A DNA stretch of 64,000 bases from Sphagnum magellanicum (GCA_021904315.1 CM038925.1:9178501-9242500), one strand, 5' to 3'. Numbered from the stretch's first letter, positions 46,540 through 58,360 are shown. The notes: generated by a model from the letters alone, not told the origin. A program made the numbers and translations.

Positions 46540-47366
46540 CTCATAATTTTCAGTTTTATGTTTTACTCAGTGCCAAAGGCAAACAGCCAAATGGGTAATT
46601 TTCTGTTGAGAGTGCATGTGAAGGTGGGAGAGCCAGGGGTCATGGAAGAGAGGTGGTTGTACTGCAAGGGAGGCCAAAGGGTGCAGTGGAAAGCAATCTA
46701 TGTGTGCAGAATGGCAGTGGCTCAAAGGACAGCCCACACCCATCACTCATCAAGCTCTGGCATTTTCCATGCATGGTCTCCCCCCTGCTCTTCTTGCTCA
46801 CATTACATGACAAGGATGGCTTATGTGCCAATTTGTCTCCCCTTCAGTAATTTTTGAAAGGAATTTGCATGTTTCGGGTTTGCCCATGTCCAATTCCTTT
46901 TATCATCATCTTGAAACACTTTTATGGGGTTTTGTGATTGAGTGGTGAGTTTTGTCTCATCCATATTTGTAGAGCAACATCATGTTGCAATAAAATAAAA
47001 CATGAGTTTTCTGATTGAACGGTGACTTTCCACAACCACACATAGGTGTAGAAATGGGATGATGGATTGATAGATACATAATGTCATGAAGAGCCTATGG
47101 AGCAATTAACTTTGATAAACCAAATTCCAACGTAGACACCACAACCATTTCCCTTAAAACCTTTGATGAAAGTTTCATTGTGTTCTTAAGAAATCAGACT
47201 TATGAATGATGAACATTAATGAATTCAAGTCATGTTTAAGAAGTTAATTTGCAAGAATTGTAAAGTTTCATGTTGAGATGCAATGGTAAGTAGACAAGGA
47301 TCATGAATTGAGCAAGGTTCATAGTTTTAGGAGAAAATGAAATTGATGTTAAGTATTGTTGTTTAG
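46540..47366. other. Upstream flank of the 47.4-kb gene
   Basis: No gene is recognised; an open frame at 46558-46857 has no family match I know. Sequence just before 47367 (GTTGTTTAG) could be a splice acceptor, so a 5' exon or UTR intron of the next gene may lie here. Confidence 0.4.
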
Positions 47367-49270
47367 ATGGTTGCAGATGTAATAGGGATTGGATTGCCAA
47401 TAAAAATGGTCATGGCATATTATGACTCTAATTGCCCAAGTTCTTGTAAAAGTAAAATAACAAGAGGTGCAAAGCGACCAATTTCAGCTGCAGGGAGGGA
47501 AGCAGAAACATTTTATGATACACAACAATTCCAATATGGAGCAAGAGGAAAATGGGGCTATTCCTTTTACAACCCCCAAGAAGACAAGGCCCATCATATC
47601 TATGCATTAAGGTTGGATACAAAGACCTACATCAAGCCATGGGAACAAGTAAACCTCTCCATCGATGCATTTCTTTTCCTTTCTATGTTTGAAGTACTCA
47701 TAAGGTCCATATTGTTTGCCATTAAAACAAGTATATTTGATGTGTTATTTTCAATGGACGACTACATGAAATGTGCAAATGCCACTGCATTGTTTATTGT
47801 CAAGCCTTTTTAACTTAGACCCATTGTTCCATGGAAAATAGTTAATAGGAGCTTGCCACAAAGTTGCTAATTCTAACACACATATAAAGTGAAAGTCTAT
47901 TGCATCATCCAATATTTACCAAGAAAATACCATTTTTTCATGGCAATTGAGGTTGCAAGTAGATTATAACTTGTTCTATTCATGCGTAAGATTCTTTCTT
48001 TCTAACTAATTAGATGAGATGATATTTGTCTGCAGGCAGGACATCCTCATGACTTTTATAGAGCATCAAGGTCAACACGAAGCAATGACCCAGAACAACA
48101 TTATGAACATGGAAAGGCCCTAGAGGTATCATGTTCATCTTTGTTTTGGATTTTATTTCAAACTTATAATGCATGGTACACATGATCAAATGTATGTGCT
48201 TGGAATCATACATTTGAAATAACCCAATGTGTGTAAAACAAGAATGAACTTATGAGAATTCAACACAACATTATTATCAATGGGAAGCAATGGATGCATG
48301 TCCCATTTTTGGTCATAGAAGCATGAAAGGTTGGTAGCCGAGGTAGAAGCATGGAGACGACGTGAGTTACTAAAGGAGGATATGACAATTCAAATGAGCA
48401 AGTTGCGGGCAATTGAACGGCAACGAGTTCATTTTCAAGGTATTTATTTCATGTAATATCCTTCAATTTTTTGCACTTTACCTTGGGTTGATTTGTCACC
48501 TTTTTGTTGTCAAATCATCTTTGTCGTTCAACTTCATAATCCCATCAAATCTTTTGTTACAGAATTAAGGAGACAAATACGCTTGGAACAATTGCAATGG
48601 TCAAGACCTTTCACGTCCAAAGTTTCTTTAGAAAATGGATCTCAAAATGGGTCTATTGATGGAGATGAAATCCTATCATACTCAACAAGATCATCCATAA
48701 GAGGTAGAAGTTCAAGAAATTATAGTGAAATTAACAGAACAAGGCCTTCAACGGCGGATTCTAAACAAATTGGTGGAAATCATATTACACCCATTAGAAT
48801 TGTAAATCCAAAATCAAATGGTAACACCTCTACTTCGAATTGGGTTTCATCCCCCACATATTTTAGAACATGTGTAAATTGCAACTTTGAAATAACATTC
48901 ATATTCAAATGACATTTATCATAAGAATTATTTTCATTTATATATTTTCTAATGATTTGGATTTGAAATTAGTCAATAATTTTGAAAAAATTGAATACTC
49001 AATCATGTGAAATGTTAGCCATCAAATCACCTCTTTAATTACATTAGATTTGTCCTTCTTTCAACTCAACGCATAAATGTTGTTTTTGTTCATCAAAAAA
49101 TGTTCACCTTTTCCCATAAAAAAAGTTTTATATATGCTTTTGAAGTGTTGACCTAAATTTACAATTCCTTTGCAGCTGCAGCAAAGCTTGAAGTACAAGA
49201 ACTAGACACATTTGATGAAAGGCTTGAAAAAATGCATGCTCCAAAACAAACTAGGTCAAAGAAGTTATAA
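47367..49270 (+). CDS. Unrecognised 280-residue basic protein, five exons, possibly axonemal
   Basis: Exons: 47367-47648, 48036-48125, 48322-48439, 48563-48820, 49176-49270; all four introns are GT-AG and all phases fit, which strongly supports a real gene. The protein has no signal peptide or membrane segment. Residues 40-95 contain aromatic-rich GKWGYSFYNPQEDKAHHIYA and then KTYIKPWEQ. Exon 2 gives AGHPHDFYRASRSTRSNDPE. Exons 3 and 4 form a charged helix (ERLVAEVEAWRRRELLKED, RAIERQRVHFQELRRQIRLE), followed by a Ser/Arg/Asn-rich tail and a last helix (AAAKLEVQELDTFDERLEKM). I do not recognise the family. Short helical, Tyr/Arg-rich proteins of this build often occur in cilia (microtubule inner proteins), which would fit a plant with swimming sperm; that is speculation. 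The start could also be further upstream. Confidence 0.72.
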
Positions 49271-50396
49271 CATTTAACAATTTATGTGAGTACAATTTTT
49301 CCTTTCTCATCCAAAGGGAATCATACATAACATGGTGATTTTTACAATGCAATATTGTTCAAGGCTTTTATACCCACTCAAATGGGTTGTACAATCAAAG
49401 CTCAAGCTTTTTCATTTGTGAGTATTAAGAGTGGATCATTATTACCTAAAAATATTGTCAATCTCAAGAAAGCTTCCCAAATTTGATTTATCAAGTTGAG
49501 AGGTTCACCATGACAAATTCAAGTATCATATCAAGCGCACCTAATTATGACTTATGTATCCAATATTTGACAAAAAATTGGATGTGCATAAATAAGCAAG
49601 TTGGAAGTGGTACATGAAAATTAATGTTTACACCTTATTTGTAAATTAATCAAGAGGGTGGAGGTCATACATGGTGACCCAAGTAGGCAAGGCACAAGAT
49701 CTAGTCAAAAGGAGATACTTGAAAAGAGGGGATAGTATCCATTACAAAGACCCAAATGTGTAATTGTGGGAACTTGTATGTTGGGGGTTTTCTTATAACT
49801 TTCATATGTTACATCACCTAAAAAGTATGATCAACTTCTTCCATCACAATGTATGAAGGGGAAGGATGATAATGTTTGATTCTATATGGTTCATATGCTC
49901 CTTCATGATTAAAAAGGACATTTACATGGAGGAAATGTACTAGAGAATGGAGATGTTAATTGGTGAAGAAATTTCTAAATTTATTATGGTTTGATGGGTG
50001 AAGAAGGTATTGATTTATTTGCATTGTTATTATATCTTCTTTACATCCAAACACAATATTATGACATGTTAATGAAAAGGATTTGAAAATGATGTCAACA
50101 ATGTAATGTAGGAGTAACTCAAATTGTAAGTACAAGCATTGTGGTTGGTTTTGTTAAAAGGTAATGCATGCAAAATGGACCTTGCAAATTATTGAGTTTA
50201 TACCATACTTTCATCAAACTCCTTGTCTAAAACTCTATGGTATTAATTGGGATAATTTATTTTTCTTCTTGTTTCACATTTTTCTTGCCTTCAAGATTAC
50301 CTACTTGGTACATATAATTTAACCATATTATATGCAAATATTTTACTTGATATGCATTTATCATAAACATTCGTATAGACATATGTGTTGACATGC
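49271..50396. other. Gene-free stretch, 3' flank of the 47.4-kb gene
   Basis: No open frame or repeat that I can support. It probably contains the 3' UTR of the preceding gene. Confidence 0.45.
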
Positions 50397-50404
50397 AATT
50401 AAGC
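50397..50404. repeat. Left 8-bp target site duplication AATTAAGC
   Basis: AATTAAGC directly precedes the CAGGCCTCAT terminus. An identical AATTAAGC follows the right terminus at 51271-51278. Confidence 0.85.
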
Positions 50405-51270
50405 CAGGCCTCATAAAACATGGCATTCTATTTTTAGATGCCAACTTTGCAAGAATTAATTTCGCCAAAGTGCCATAATTAAATAATACAGTTATTAAGA
50501 GCATCCTCACCGCAAGTCACTAAAACGATCACTATCATTATTTTTTGGTAGTCGGTTTGAACCTCTGAAAGCCAAAATAGTGATTTGGGTGCAGTCATTT
50601 TTGTGGTTTCCCACCGCGGAGTCACTAAACTGAAATCATATGAACTCAATGGGTTGTTACCAAAGTCACTGGGGAACTTATGGCAGCTTTCATATGTATC
50701 ATTGGTGGAGAATCATCTCACTGGCACCATCCCTCCCACTTTTGGTAGCTTTGCAAACCTCACATTCCTCAACCTGTCATCCAACAACTTGTAAGGCCAG
50801 ATCCCAGACTTGAACACTCCAACCTTGACTGTTCTTGACCTCTCCAACAACAACTTCAGCTTGTGGTCCCCTCAGGATGTGTACAGGTACCCACTACTAC
50901 AACAACTGAGCTTGGCCAACAACTTTGTATTTTGCCTGCTTTGAAGTTTATCAAGCGCGCTTCTTGTGAACGTCTTTGTTGTTTTACCTCTTTCCTTTTC
51001 TTTTTTTTTGGGTGTGGTCCCCGCCATTTTTGCATGGCTTGTCCATTCCATGTCCATTCCATTCAACATATTCTTTGCCTAGTTGTGTTCCGTTTGCAAT
51101 GGCCGTGACAATGGTAGTAACGGTGTCTGTTTTGATTTTATCTTTTAGTAGGGGGAAGCCTGTTACGGAAAATAAAGCATATGCCAAATGTGCCAGTATT
51201 AAGGCAACAAATGTGCCAGAATTAATTTAATTCTGGCAAAGTTGGCATTTGCCAGGTTTTATGAGGCCTG
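50405..51270. mobile_element. Non-autonomous hAT-like TIR element carrying an LRR gene fragment
   Basis: The left end CAGGCCTCATAAAAC (50405-50419) and the right end GTTTTATGAGGCCTG (51256-51270) are perfect inverted repeats. Inverted similarity continues inward with ATGCCAACTTTGC and AGAATTAAT for about 65 bases, with an 11-12 base insertion on the left. The 866-bp element is flanked by perfect 8-bp duplications. The 8-bp duplication and CAG-initial terminus fit the hAT superfamily; a 9-bp Mutator-type duplication would need a shifted terminus that the right end does not support. No transposase is encoded. The interior holds a leucine-rich-repeat fragment and two direct copies of a CACCGC-GTCACTAAA motif (about 50508 and 50620). 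Confidence 0.85.
50585..50945 (+). pseudogene. Leucine-rich-repeat gene fragment inside the TIR element
   Basis: The plus strand reads LPKSLGNLWQLSYVSLVENH, LTGTIPPTFGSFANLTFLNL, SSNNL, a stop at 50792-50794, then GQIPDLNTPTLTVLDLSNNN. These are three to four plant-type LRRs (LxxNxLxGxIPxxxGxLxxL). There is no start context, signal peptide or kinase, and the single in-frame stop shows decay. Plant receptor-like kinases or receptor-like proteins are the likely source of the captured piece. Confidence 0.85.
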
Positions 51271-51278
51271 AATTAAGC
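51271..51278. repeat. Right 8-bp target site duplication AATTAAGC
   Basis: Identical to 50397-50404, directly after the CAGGCCTCAT-type terminus in inverse orientation. Confidence 0.85.
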
Positions 51279-54200
51279 CAAACTTTTTTTTTGGTGAAAT
51301 TTTTCTATAATTTGATTCAATTATCTCATATATTGTGAATTATTATGCTTCAAATCTTAACAACAAAGAGACATTTGTTTTCTATCTCAATTGATTTCAC
51401 AAAGAAAAGGCCTCACCACCACACTTCCCATACACATGCCTCCTCTACCATTACTCATGTTTGTTATATAACAAAATGAACGTTTATAATGCACCATGTT
51501 GCTTCCCTTATGGTCAATTTAATGAATCAAGACCCTCACATTATAATACACATGAATTAAAACACAAACCATCATATTTATGTTTGCTATTACTTCATCC
51601 GTTTGTGATGTTTATTTCAAATTAAACTTGTAACTCATTCCTTTAGACTCCAATGTTCATTTTCACATATCATCACATTTATATACACAAGTGTAACCCA
51701 AAAATTATTCAACTTCTCATTGATTAACAAACTGGCCAACATATACATTAGGCACATGTTTGATTCACAAATGTACATTTGACATGCCAATAATATATAA
51801 CATGACATAAATCTAGGTCAAAACAAAGAATGTTAGAAAAAAGGTTCGTGTACCTTTGAAATTGGGTAGTGAAAAGTCAATATAGAGAAATTAATTAATT
51901 TATATAATCATAATATCTATTGCAATCAAATTGATGATGTTCCATATCTAAACATCATTATTTCAGGTAAGGTTCACATTTTTTTCCTTTGGAAACATCA
52001 ATATTATTTTCATCTCTATATATTTTAATATTTTTTCTAACATACCCAAAACATTTCATTGTCATATCTTTATATGACATCATGACTTGATGCTTCATGC
52101 AATTAGTCATTTTCCATTAGGCAATTTGCATTTATATAAAACATACAAAAATAAGAACATTGAACCTTTAGAACCTAAACATTGTTTCACTTACAAAAAA
52201 TAAAACATCACACAATTGAAATTCATATAATAATTATGATTTTTTTCAATTTTAATTTATTTTCACATTTTAGTATAAAATTAATTATCATTGTTAACTA
52301 TCCACAACAAATGCTCACACTTGTTTTTGTCTTACATATGTAACTTCCTTGAAACCAAGAAAAAAAAAAGTGACTTCACAACCAATAATTAAGCGAAAAC
52401 ACATTACAAATGAACCATTTTTCACCACATTTCACCCAAAACAATGATGTGTAACAAGTGTAATAGGTATGTAGTAAGCTAAAATCTTGATGACATCTTT
52501 TGAAAATTTTAAACATAAGAATAAAAATTTTAGAATGTGCATGACAACATTTTGAAACTCAAAGTTTTTTTGAATAAAAGTTAAAGCTCATCCAATGGTT
52601 AAATGAAGAGGATTGAATAAATCAATGTGCATAAAATATATAACGTACATTTTTTCAACAACCATAGGGCCTCATGTTTGTGGTGTCCACATGTACCAAA
52701 AGAACCAATGCAATTTTTTTGTGTTTGTGACTACGATTTTTGGGGGGTGTAGTGTGCTTTTACCCAATCGGTTCATGAAAATGGTATATCCTAAGTTTTT
52801 CCATGTGTTGATCCTAAAATAAAATAAAATTCAAACAAGTTCCTTTGTCATTGTTTCAAAATGTTTTCATTTCCACGTTAATAAATTTGTATGGACCTTC
52901 ATTATACTCTCCAAATCATTTTTCTATTTTTATTAATTGCTTCATTTTCACCCTATAATCATCAAATTGCAAACATATAAAAAGTGATCACACCTTTTCT
53001 AACACACAAATTCAGTTCTTGTTGCATGTTTCACATACATTAATTAACAACTCTATTTTGTGCAATCCACCAACCACCCTTGTTTTTCATATCATCCACT
53101 TAATCACTTGATTAAATGATTGAACTCTCTTTCAACAATTTTGCACATGTTAAAATATTTACTAGTGCTTTATATTGTGGATTTAAAAAATAAACATTTA
53201 TGCAAGGAAAAAACTTTTTGTTATCTTATATACCTAACACCTTTACCAAATCAAAAAGTTAAAAAGTTGTAGATTTTAATTCAAAAATCATTTTGACAAT
53301 GCATCCACTAAATTATGCATACTTGTTTCAATCAAACATTCTAGCATTCCACCATTCCATTACATAAAGGATAAAAAAATGATTTGTGTTTTTTTTCCAT
53401 ACTATGATTTTAACACAAAGATTGTAAAAGTTTGTAACCCTCTTATTCATTCCACATTCTTTAAACTAAATTTGTAAAATTTAAATGGTAATTTTTCCCA
53501 AGGGGCCATTAGTAATATATATATATATATGAGTAAAAAATAAGGTGCAATATATTGGTTGTTGGTACAAATTATATGTACATTTTATTCAAATAATCAA
53601 TCTAATTATAATATAGGGTATGTAATAATATGTAATAATGGATTATAATTAATATAAGGTGGTTTTAGTATGTATATATTAGAAAATTAAATAATAATAG
53701 GGTGATAAAAAATAGGTTGGACAATTATCTAATAAACCCCCTAAAAATGGTCATTTGATGCACATAGATCCCAAACTTTACACTAAGTGTCCCCCCTAGG
53801 TAATTTTGTTTATATTCTTTGATGCCTTCAAATAATTCACCAAAATGGGTTTCATTTCACTAATTAACTTGTCTTTGTCCTCTTCCTATGACATTTATGT
53901 AATTTTTTCACCTTAATTGGATTCATAATTTTCAATTCAACAACTTTTGCATAATCTTATTTGATTCCCACATTTTGCAAGTCATTTTTTAATTTTATTC
54001 TTGGTCTTTTATCTTATGCATGATACTTGGTTCCTGCTTGGCTCAAAAGAATCAACCTTCTATGGTTGATTCCAAAAAACCAATCAACATGTTTTCATTT
54101 GATCATTGATTTTGTCATTTTTTGTTAACATCACACCTTTGTCCCCATAAATATTTCAATTTTTCATTTACGACATAATGAATATTTTATCAAATGATAA

Positions 54201-54414
54201 TCATTTTGGAAGTTGAAGGGTTATAATGTAAAACATGGGCATTCAAATGTTTGACGTTAGCTTGTTATACATTACTAAACCTAATGTTTAAAACATTTCT
54301 ACTGATTGACCTCACCTTCCATGTGCATTGAATATAATGGCCAACCTTTTGTTGATTGTTTAATTAAATGTGTGAAATGTTGGGGGCGCGGGGGGGGGGG
54401 GGGGGGTTGGTTTT
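51279..54414. other. AT-rich gene-free stretch
   Basis: No gene or transposon ends seen. A short (TA)n tract lies at 53515-53530. A 17-base G-run occurs at 54390-54406, directly before the R2 repeat. Confidence 0.45.
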
Positions 54415-54790
54415 GTTTTAACCCTATTTATAAACAAACAAAAGTTATAGTATTAGTGTAGATAATTTTATGGCCTATGAAGTAGGATTGTGCCTAGGGG
54501 TGAAAAAAATAATGTAAATGACCATTTGGATGTTAATATATGAGCCTTGAATTTTTTTTTGAGGAGTTAACTTTGATAAATTAACATTTTAACATTGTAA
54601 TGACCTCATAGGCTTGTGTCTAGGTGTAAAGAAAAAATATTGGCCAATGAAGTTGTTCAAATTGGTGCTTTGAAATTCATTTAAAAGTTGCTTTAGTGAA
54701 GTAATATCTATATGTTGCATGCAAATGACATGCAACTTGGAGTGTGCATTGGAATTTTGGAGTTAGGATTTGGAGCTTGGAATGAAGTGG
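54415..54790 (+). repeat. Dispersed repeat family R2, copy 2
   Basis: It begins TTTTAACCCTATTTATAAAC, continues with AAAGTTATAGTATTAGTGTA and a TGCCTAGGGGTGA block (54493), and then has a second, partial pass (GTGTCTAGGTGTAAAG at 54616, TTGTTCAAATTGGTGC at 54652). It therefore holds an internal duplication that the copy at 40.15 kb lacks. Confidence 0.7.
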
Positions 54791-56972
54791 AGGCACATAG
54801 GGGCCATGTTAAAAAATGTTGTCATAAGGTTTTTTGGTAGGATATTTGCATCATTGACATGGGTGGCGTGCATCTAAGTTTCTTCTATGGGTCCATCATT
54901 ATACTAGAAACCTAGATCAATGATTTGAATTTTTTTGCTTTGATTCCAAGTGATGAAATGATAACCATATTGTCATGACAACCTTTTTTTTTGTTTTGAG
55001 CTAATTTTTTTTCTTAGCTTGATTTGTTGGTGGAAAATTTGTGTTATGGTGTTAGTTTTGTTTAGAACTTTTTTCTATCTCTTTTGGTGATTAGTGGGGA
55101 TACACAAGTAGATAATTGTAGTTTGGGGGAATAGAAAACAATTTTGAGCAAATTTAACATTGGAATTGAAGCTTGTGCATATATGTATATCCATTCATTC
55201 ATGGTCATCTTTTTTTTTGGTGGTAAATTGCACTTTTGAGATGGGGATCTATGTATGAGGTTTCAACCCTTGTGCTTGTTTCAAAAACATTTGAACAAAT
55301 AATTGATGATTGAACTCGTATTTAAGTTCAAATGTGCACCCTTGTAAGGTTGTTTAGATGGTTTGTTATTAGGTGTATAGGCTTTGACATTGAATTTCCT
55401 TCAATTTCCATCGTCACACTATTGCATATCTTTGGTTCAAGGTTATTTTGCAAGTTTCATAACAAGTTCCTAGAGATTTCAAACAACCTTTAAATTTTTT
55501 TTTTTGTTGTTCAATTTTTGAAATATTGATGAAGTTGATAGCTATCTATCTATGAATCCTTTAGTGAGCATGAATTATTATGATGACAAAAACTTATTTT
55601 TTTAAACCTCTAATATATATCATTGTCAAATATTTAGCATCCTTTTTGTGAGAGGGAAACAAGGCTTCAATTTGCAATCAATAATAACAACAAAAAATTC
55701 CATTGCTTATATTCCAACTTCTTAAAATATTTTGCCCTTTAATTTGGTGTATTGTCTTCTTCTATTTTACATGGACATGTATGCAAATCTTTTGAAGCAT
55801 AACCCCATATATTTAGGTATGAGGTAAACACAAGAATTTAATCAATCCTTTCTTTTACATTTCCCACCTTCTAGAAGTTTGACATGCAAATATGGAATGC
55901 TAATGCATTGAAAGTTTGGTTTTAGCAATTTGCGTAAAAAAGTACAATCATTTGTCGAAAGGATACATACAATACAATTAATGTTTTTCCTTGTATTATA
56001 TTCATGAAAGTTTCTAACTTAATTATGTTTTAGCTTGAACCCACAAAAGAACCTTGAAAAACTCTTAGTTTCACATTGTTTAACAGGCTTATGTGATGGG
56101 CTAGCTTGTAGAGCCTGCAATATTTTGTGGAAAACACAAATGTAGTTGTGAAAGATGTAAATCAACATTTTTCCTTCTTAATAATCACTTGTACTAAAAT
56201 CATACACATATAAAATATATCCAACCTTTTTCCCATGCTAGTCGTTGTCATCATGATAATGGAATGACATCATAAAAGTATGTATCTTATTTTTTTATAT
56301 TCATTGATGAACATGGAAAAAACATAATTGAATTTTAAATATTATATCCAAATTTTTGTGAAATTATGTTTGCTTTTATGCTTGTTAGAAATTTGGCATG
56401 TCCAACAATTGGTAATGAATTTGAACACAACTAAAGATGGCGTTCACTTGTGATGACTTGAACCTTGAAACAAGATTATCTTTTTGTCCCTTTCCTTCAT
56501 AAATTAATAGACACATGGGGCTTCAGCACATTTGTTGTGGCCTTTGTTGGTGTTTGGTTTTTTGTGTGTAATGAATATTTTTGATTGGGCCATCGCTAAA
56601 AAACAAAGTCACATTATGAGAATTCTAAAAATTGAAGGTTAACATGTAGCCAAGTTCCATTTTAATCTAACTATATAGGGTACAAAGGTAGATAAGTAGG
56701 AAAATAATAACTACTAGAAAATCTTATCGCTAAAAAAAATATGTTTATTACACCTTGCCTGTTTCTTAAAATATGCAGTTTGCTTTCCTTCCAATAGTAA
56801 TAAAATGAGTAAAACCGTAGTTGCTTAAGAACAACCATGAAAATTGTATAAAAAGAGCAAGAAAGTTAACCAACGTTGTGTAGCACGCACGTGCTCACCT
56901 TATGCCGGCCCACCCAGGCTGGTGTCTACGTCGTGTTTTAAAAAGGTGGGAAAGTGGCACATGCTAGGGGGT
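54791..56972. other. AT-rich gene-free stretch
   Basis: No convincing coding, RNA or transposon signal. The last 100 bases (from about 56870) rise in GC and may already be part of the mitochondrial insertion. Confidence 0.4.
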
Positions 56973-57206
56973 AGCGACTGCTTATTAAAAACACAAGATT
57001 CTATTAAGTGGTAAGATGATGTATAGAGTCTGACACTTGCCCAGTGCTAGAAGGTGAAAAGGAGAAATGTTCTAAGCTTTAAATAAAAGCCCTAATAAAC
57101 GACGACAATAATTCTAATTGTCTTAAGGTAGCAAAATTCCTTGTCACATAAGTAGCAAATTGCATAAATGGTGTAACGACTACCCTACTGTCTCCAACAT
57201 AGACTC
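56973..57206 (+). pseudogene. Nuclear copy of mitochondrial 26S rRNA, piece 1 (domain IV)
   Basis: GCGACTG(C)TTATTAAAAACACA, TCTGACACTTGCCCAGTGCT, GTCTTAAGGTAGCAAAATTC, CTTGTCACATAAGTAGC and TAACGACTACCCTACTGTCT are the conserved core of bacterial-type large-subunit rRNA around domain IV. AAGGAGAAATGTTCTAAGC and CATAAGTAGC favour plant mitochondrial 26S over plastid 23S. It carries many C-to-T and G-to-A changes, as expected of an old methylated nuclear insertion, so it is a NUMT and not a working rRNA gene. Confidence 0.88.
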
Positions 57207-57217
57207 ACTTTTATGTG

Positions 57218-57390
57218 ACCAAGGGGGACGACTCTCTAAGCCTAAGTATTCCTCAGTGATTGATAGCGTACAAACACCGTGAGGGGAAGGTGAGAAGAAC
57301 CCTAAGAAAGGGAGTGTAATAGAAAACCTGAAATCCAATGCAAACAATCAGTCGAAGGACAAAGCAGGCTAAGTTTAAAGAGTAGAAAAC
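57218..57390 (+). pseudogene. Nuclear copy of mitochondrial 26S rRNA, piece 2 (domain I)
   Basis: AAGGGGGACGACTCTCTAAG, CCTAAGTATTCCTCAGTGA, ACCGTGAGGGGAAGGTGAGA and AACAATCAGTCGAAGG match the 5' domain I part of mitochondrial 26S rRNA. In the intact rRNA this lies more than a kilobase upstream of piece 1, whereas here it lies 12 bases downstream on the same strand. The insertion was therefore scrambled before or during integration. Confidence 0.85.
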
Positions 57391-57524
57391 ATATCATTAA
57401 CAAGTTCTTGAGCTTCTCATTCCAATGCGAATCCTTGGTTAGCCCATTAGCTTCAAGTTTGCTTGGCCTGCGATAGGTACCATCAAATGGCCACAATGAA
57501 CCATCCAATGGATGCCCGTTATTA

Positions 57525-57640
57525 CTCAGTTGTGGATGAACCTCAACTGAGTTAACATTTGGTTTCACCTTGGTAATCAATTCCGTAGGAAATATGTTTC
57601 ATACATAGGTAGGTATGTAGGAAAATAACAATGTTGTGTG
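57525..57640 (+). repeat. Dispersed repeat family R1, copy 4, left part
   Basis: ACTCAGTTGTGGATGAACC, CACCTTGGTAATCA and ATAGGTAGGTATGTAGG parallel the left half of R1 copy 3 at 46.16-46.35 kb. The right half appears at 58185-58330, with a TTACAC-rich block between them. Confidence 0.55.
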
Positions 57641-57689
57641 TGTAAGTGTCAATAGCCATATATATAGCATGTAAATCCTTGAATGTTGA

Positions 57690-58062
57690 TGTTTTTTTTT
57701 TTTTGAATTTCCTCAAGTAAAAATTACATTTTTTATATTATTATGTATTTACATTGTTTTATAGAGCCATGTAAAATCATATAAATATACTTACATTTAC
57801 ATTTTTTTATCAGACTATGTAAAATTATATAAATACATTTATTTTTACACTTACAATTACACTGTTTTACGCGGCATAAAATAAATTTACACGATTTTAC
57901 ACTTACATGTTTTGTATTCTACATTTGCACTTACACTTACATGAATGTAAATAAATTTTATACACTTACACTTGCATGGAGTGTAAATAAATTTCATTAT
58001 AGGATTTACACTTACACAGAGTGTAAGTCCCAAGTCATTTACACGCACGACACTAGAAAATA
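57690..58062. repeat. TTACACTTACA-rich low-complexity block
   Basis: TTTACA, TTACAC and their complements TGTAAA and GTGTAA recur dozens of times. The motif CACTTACAC occurs several times and GTGTAA facing it (for example TTACACAGAGTGTAAG at 58008-58023) gives short hairpins. The motifs are rather evenly spread but do not form one clean period. Confidence 0.75.
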
Positions 58063-58129
58063 GGTAACTATTAGATACATAGATGATTTATACACATGTA
58101 AGGGCTGCTTTAACTAACCTATCTTCTAA

Positions 58130-58330
58130 CAACATGCTTGCGGGGGTTGTTAGTAGGTCAACATGCTTGTGGGTTGTTTGTGGGTTGTTAGTAGGTCGGT
58201 AGTTAAAAAAAAAACAACTGAGCTAACCACCATGGTTAGCTAGGGAACTGGAACCCAACAGAGAACTTTTTCCTAACCACTTAACATCCATCCTTCATGG
58301 TACACTGGTGCGTGCTGGTTCACTATGGCC
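58130..58330 (+). repeat. Dispersed repeat family R1, copy 4, right part
   Basis: Short direct repeats of AACATGCTTG(C/T)GGG and GTTGTTAGTAGGTC lead into GCTAACCACCATGGTTAGC, then TAGGGAACTGGAACCCAACA, CATCCATCCTTCATGG and GCTGGTTCACTATGGCC, as in the other R1 copies. Confidence 0.65.
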
Positions 58331-58360
58331 GAGAGGGGAAGGAAGGAAGGGGAAGGACTT

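Noticed and set aside
50500..50635. A second MITE (GAGCATCCTCACCGC) nested in the TIR element
   Set aside because: The two related motifs are in direct, not inverted, orientation and no ends or target duplication could be defined.
57302..57580. Minus-strand open frame of 92 codons
   Set aside because: It overlaps the mitochondrial rRNA insertion and an R1 repeat fragment, and its product matches no family I know.
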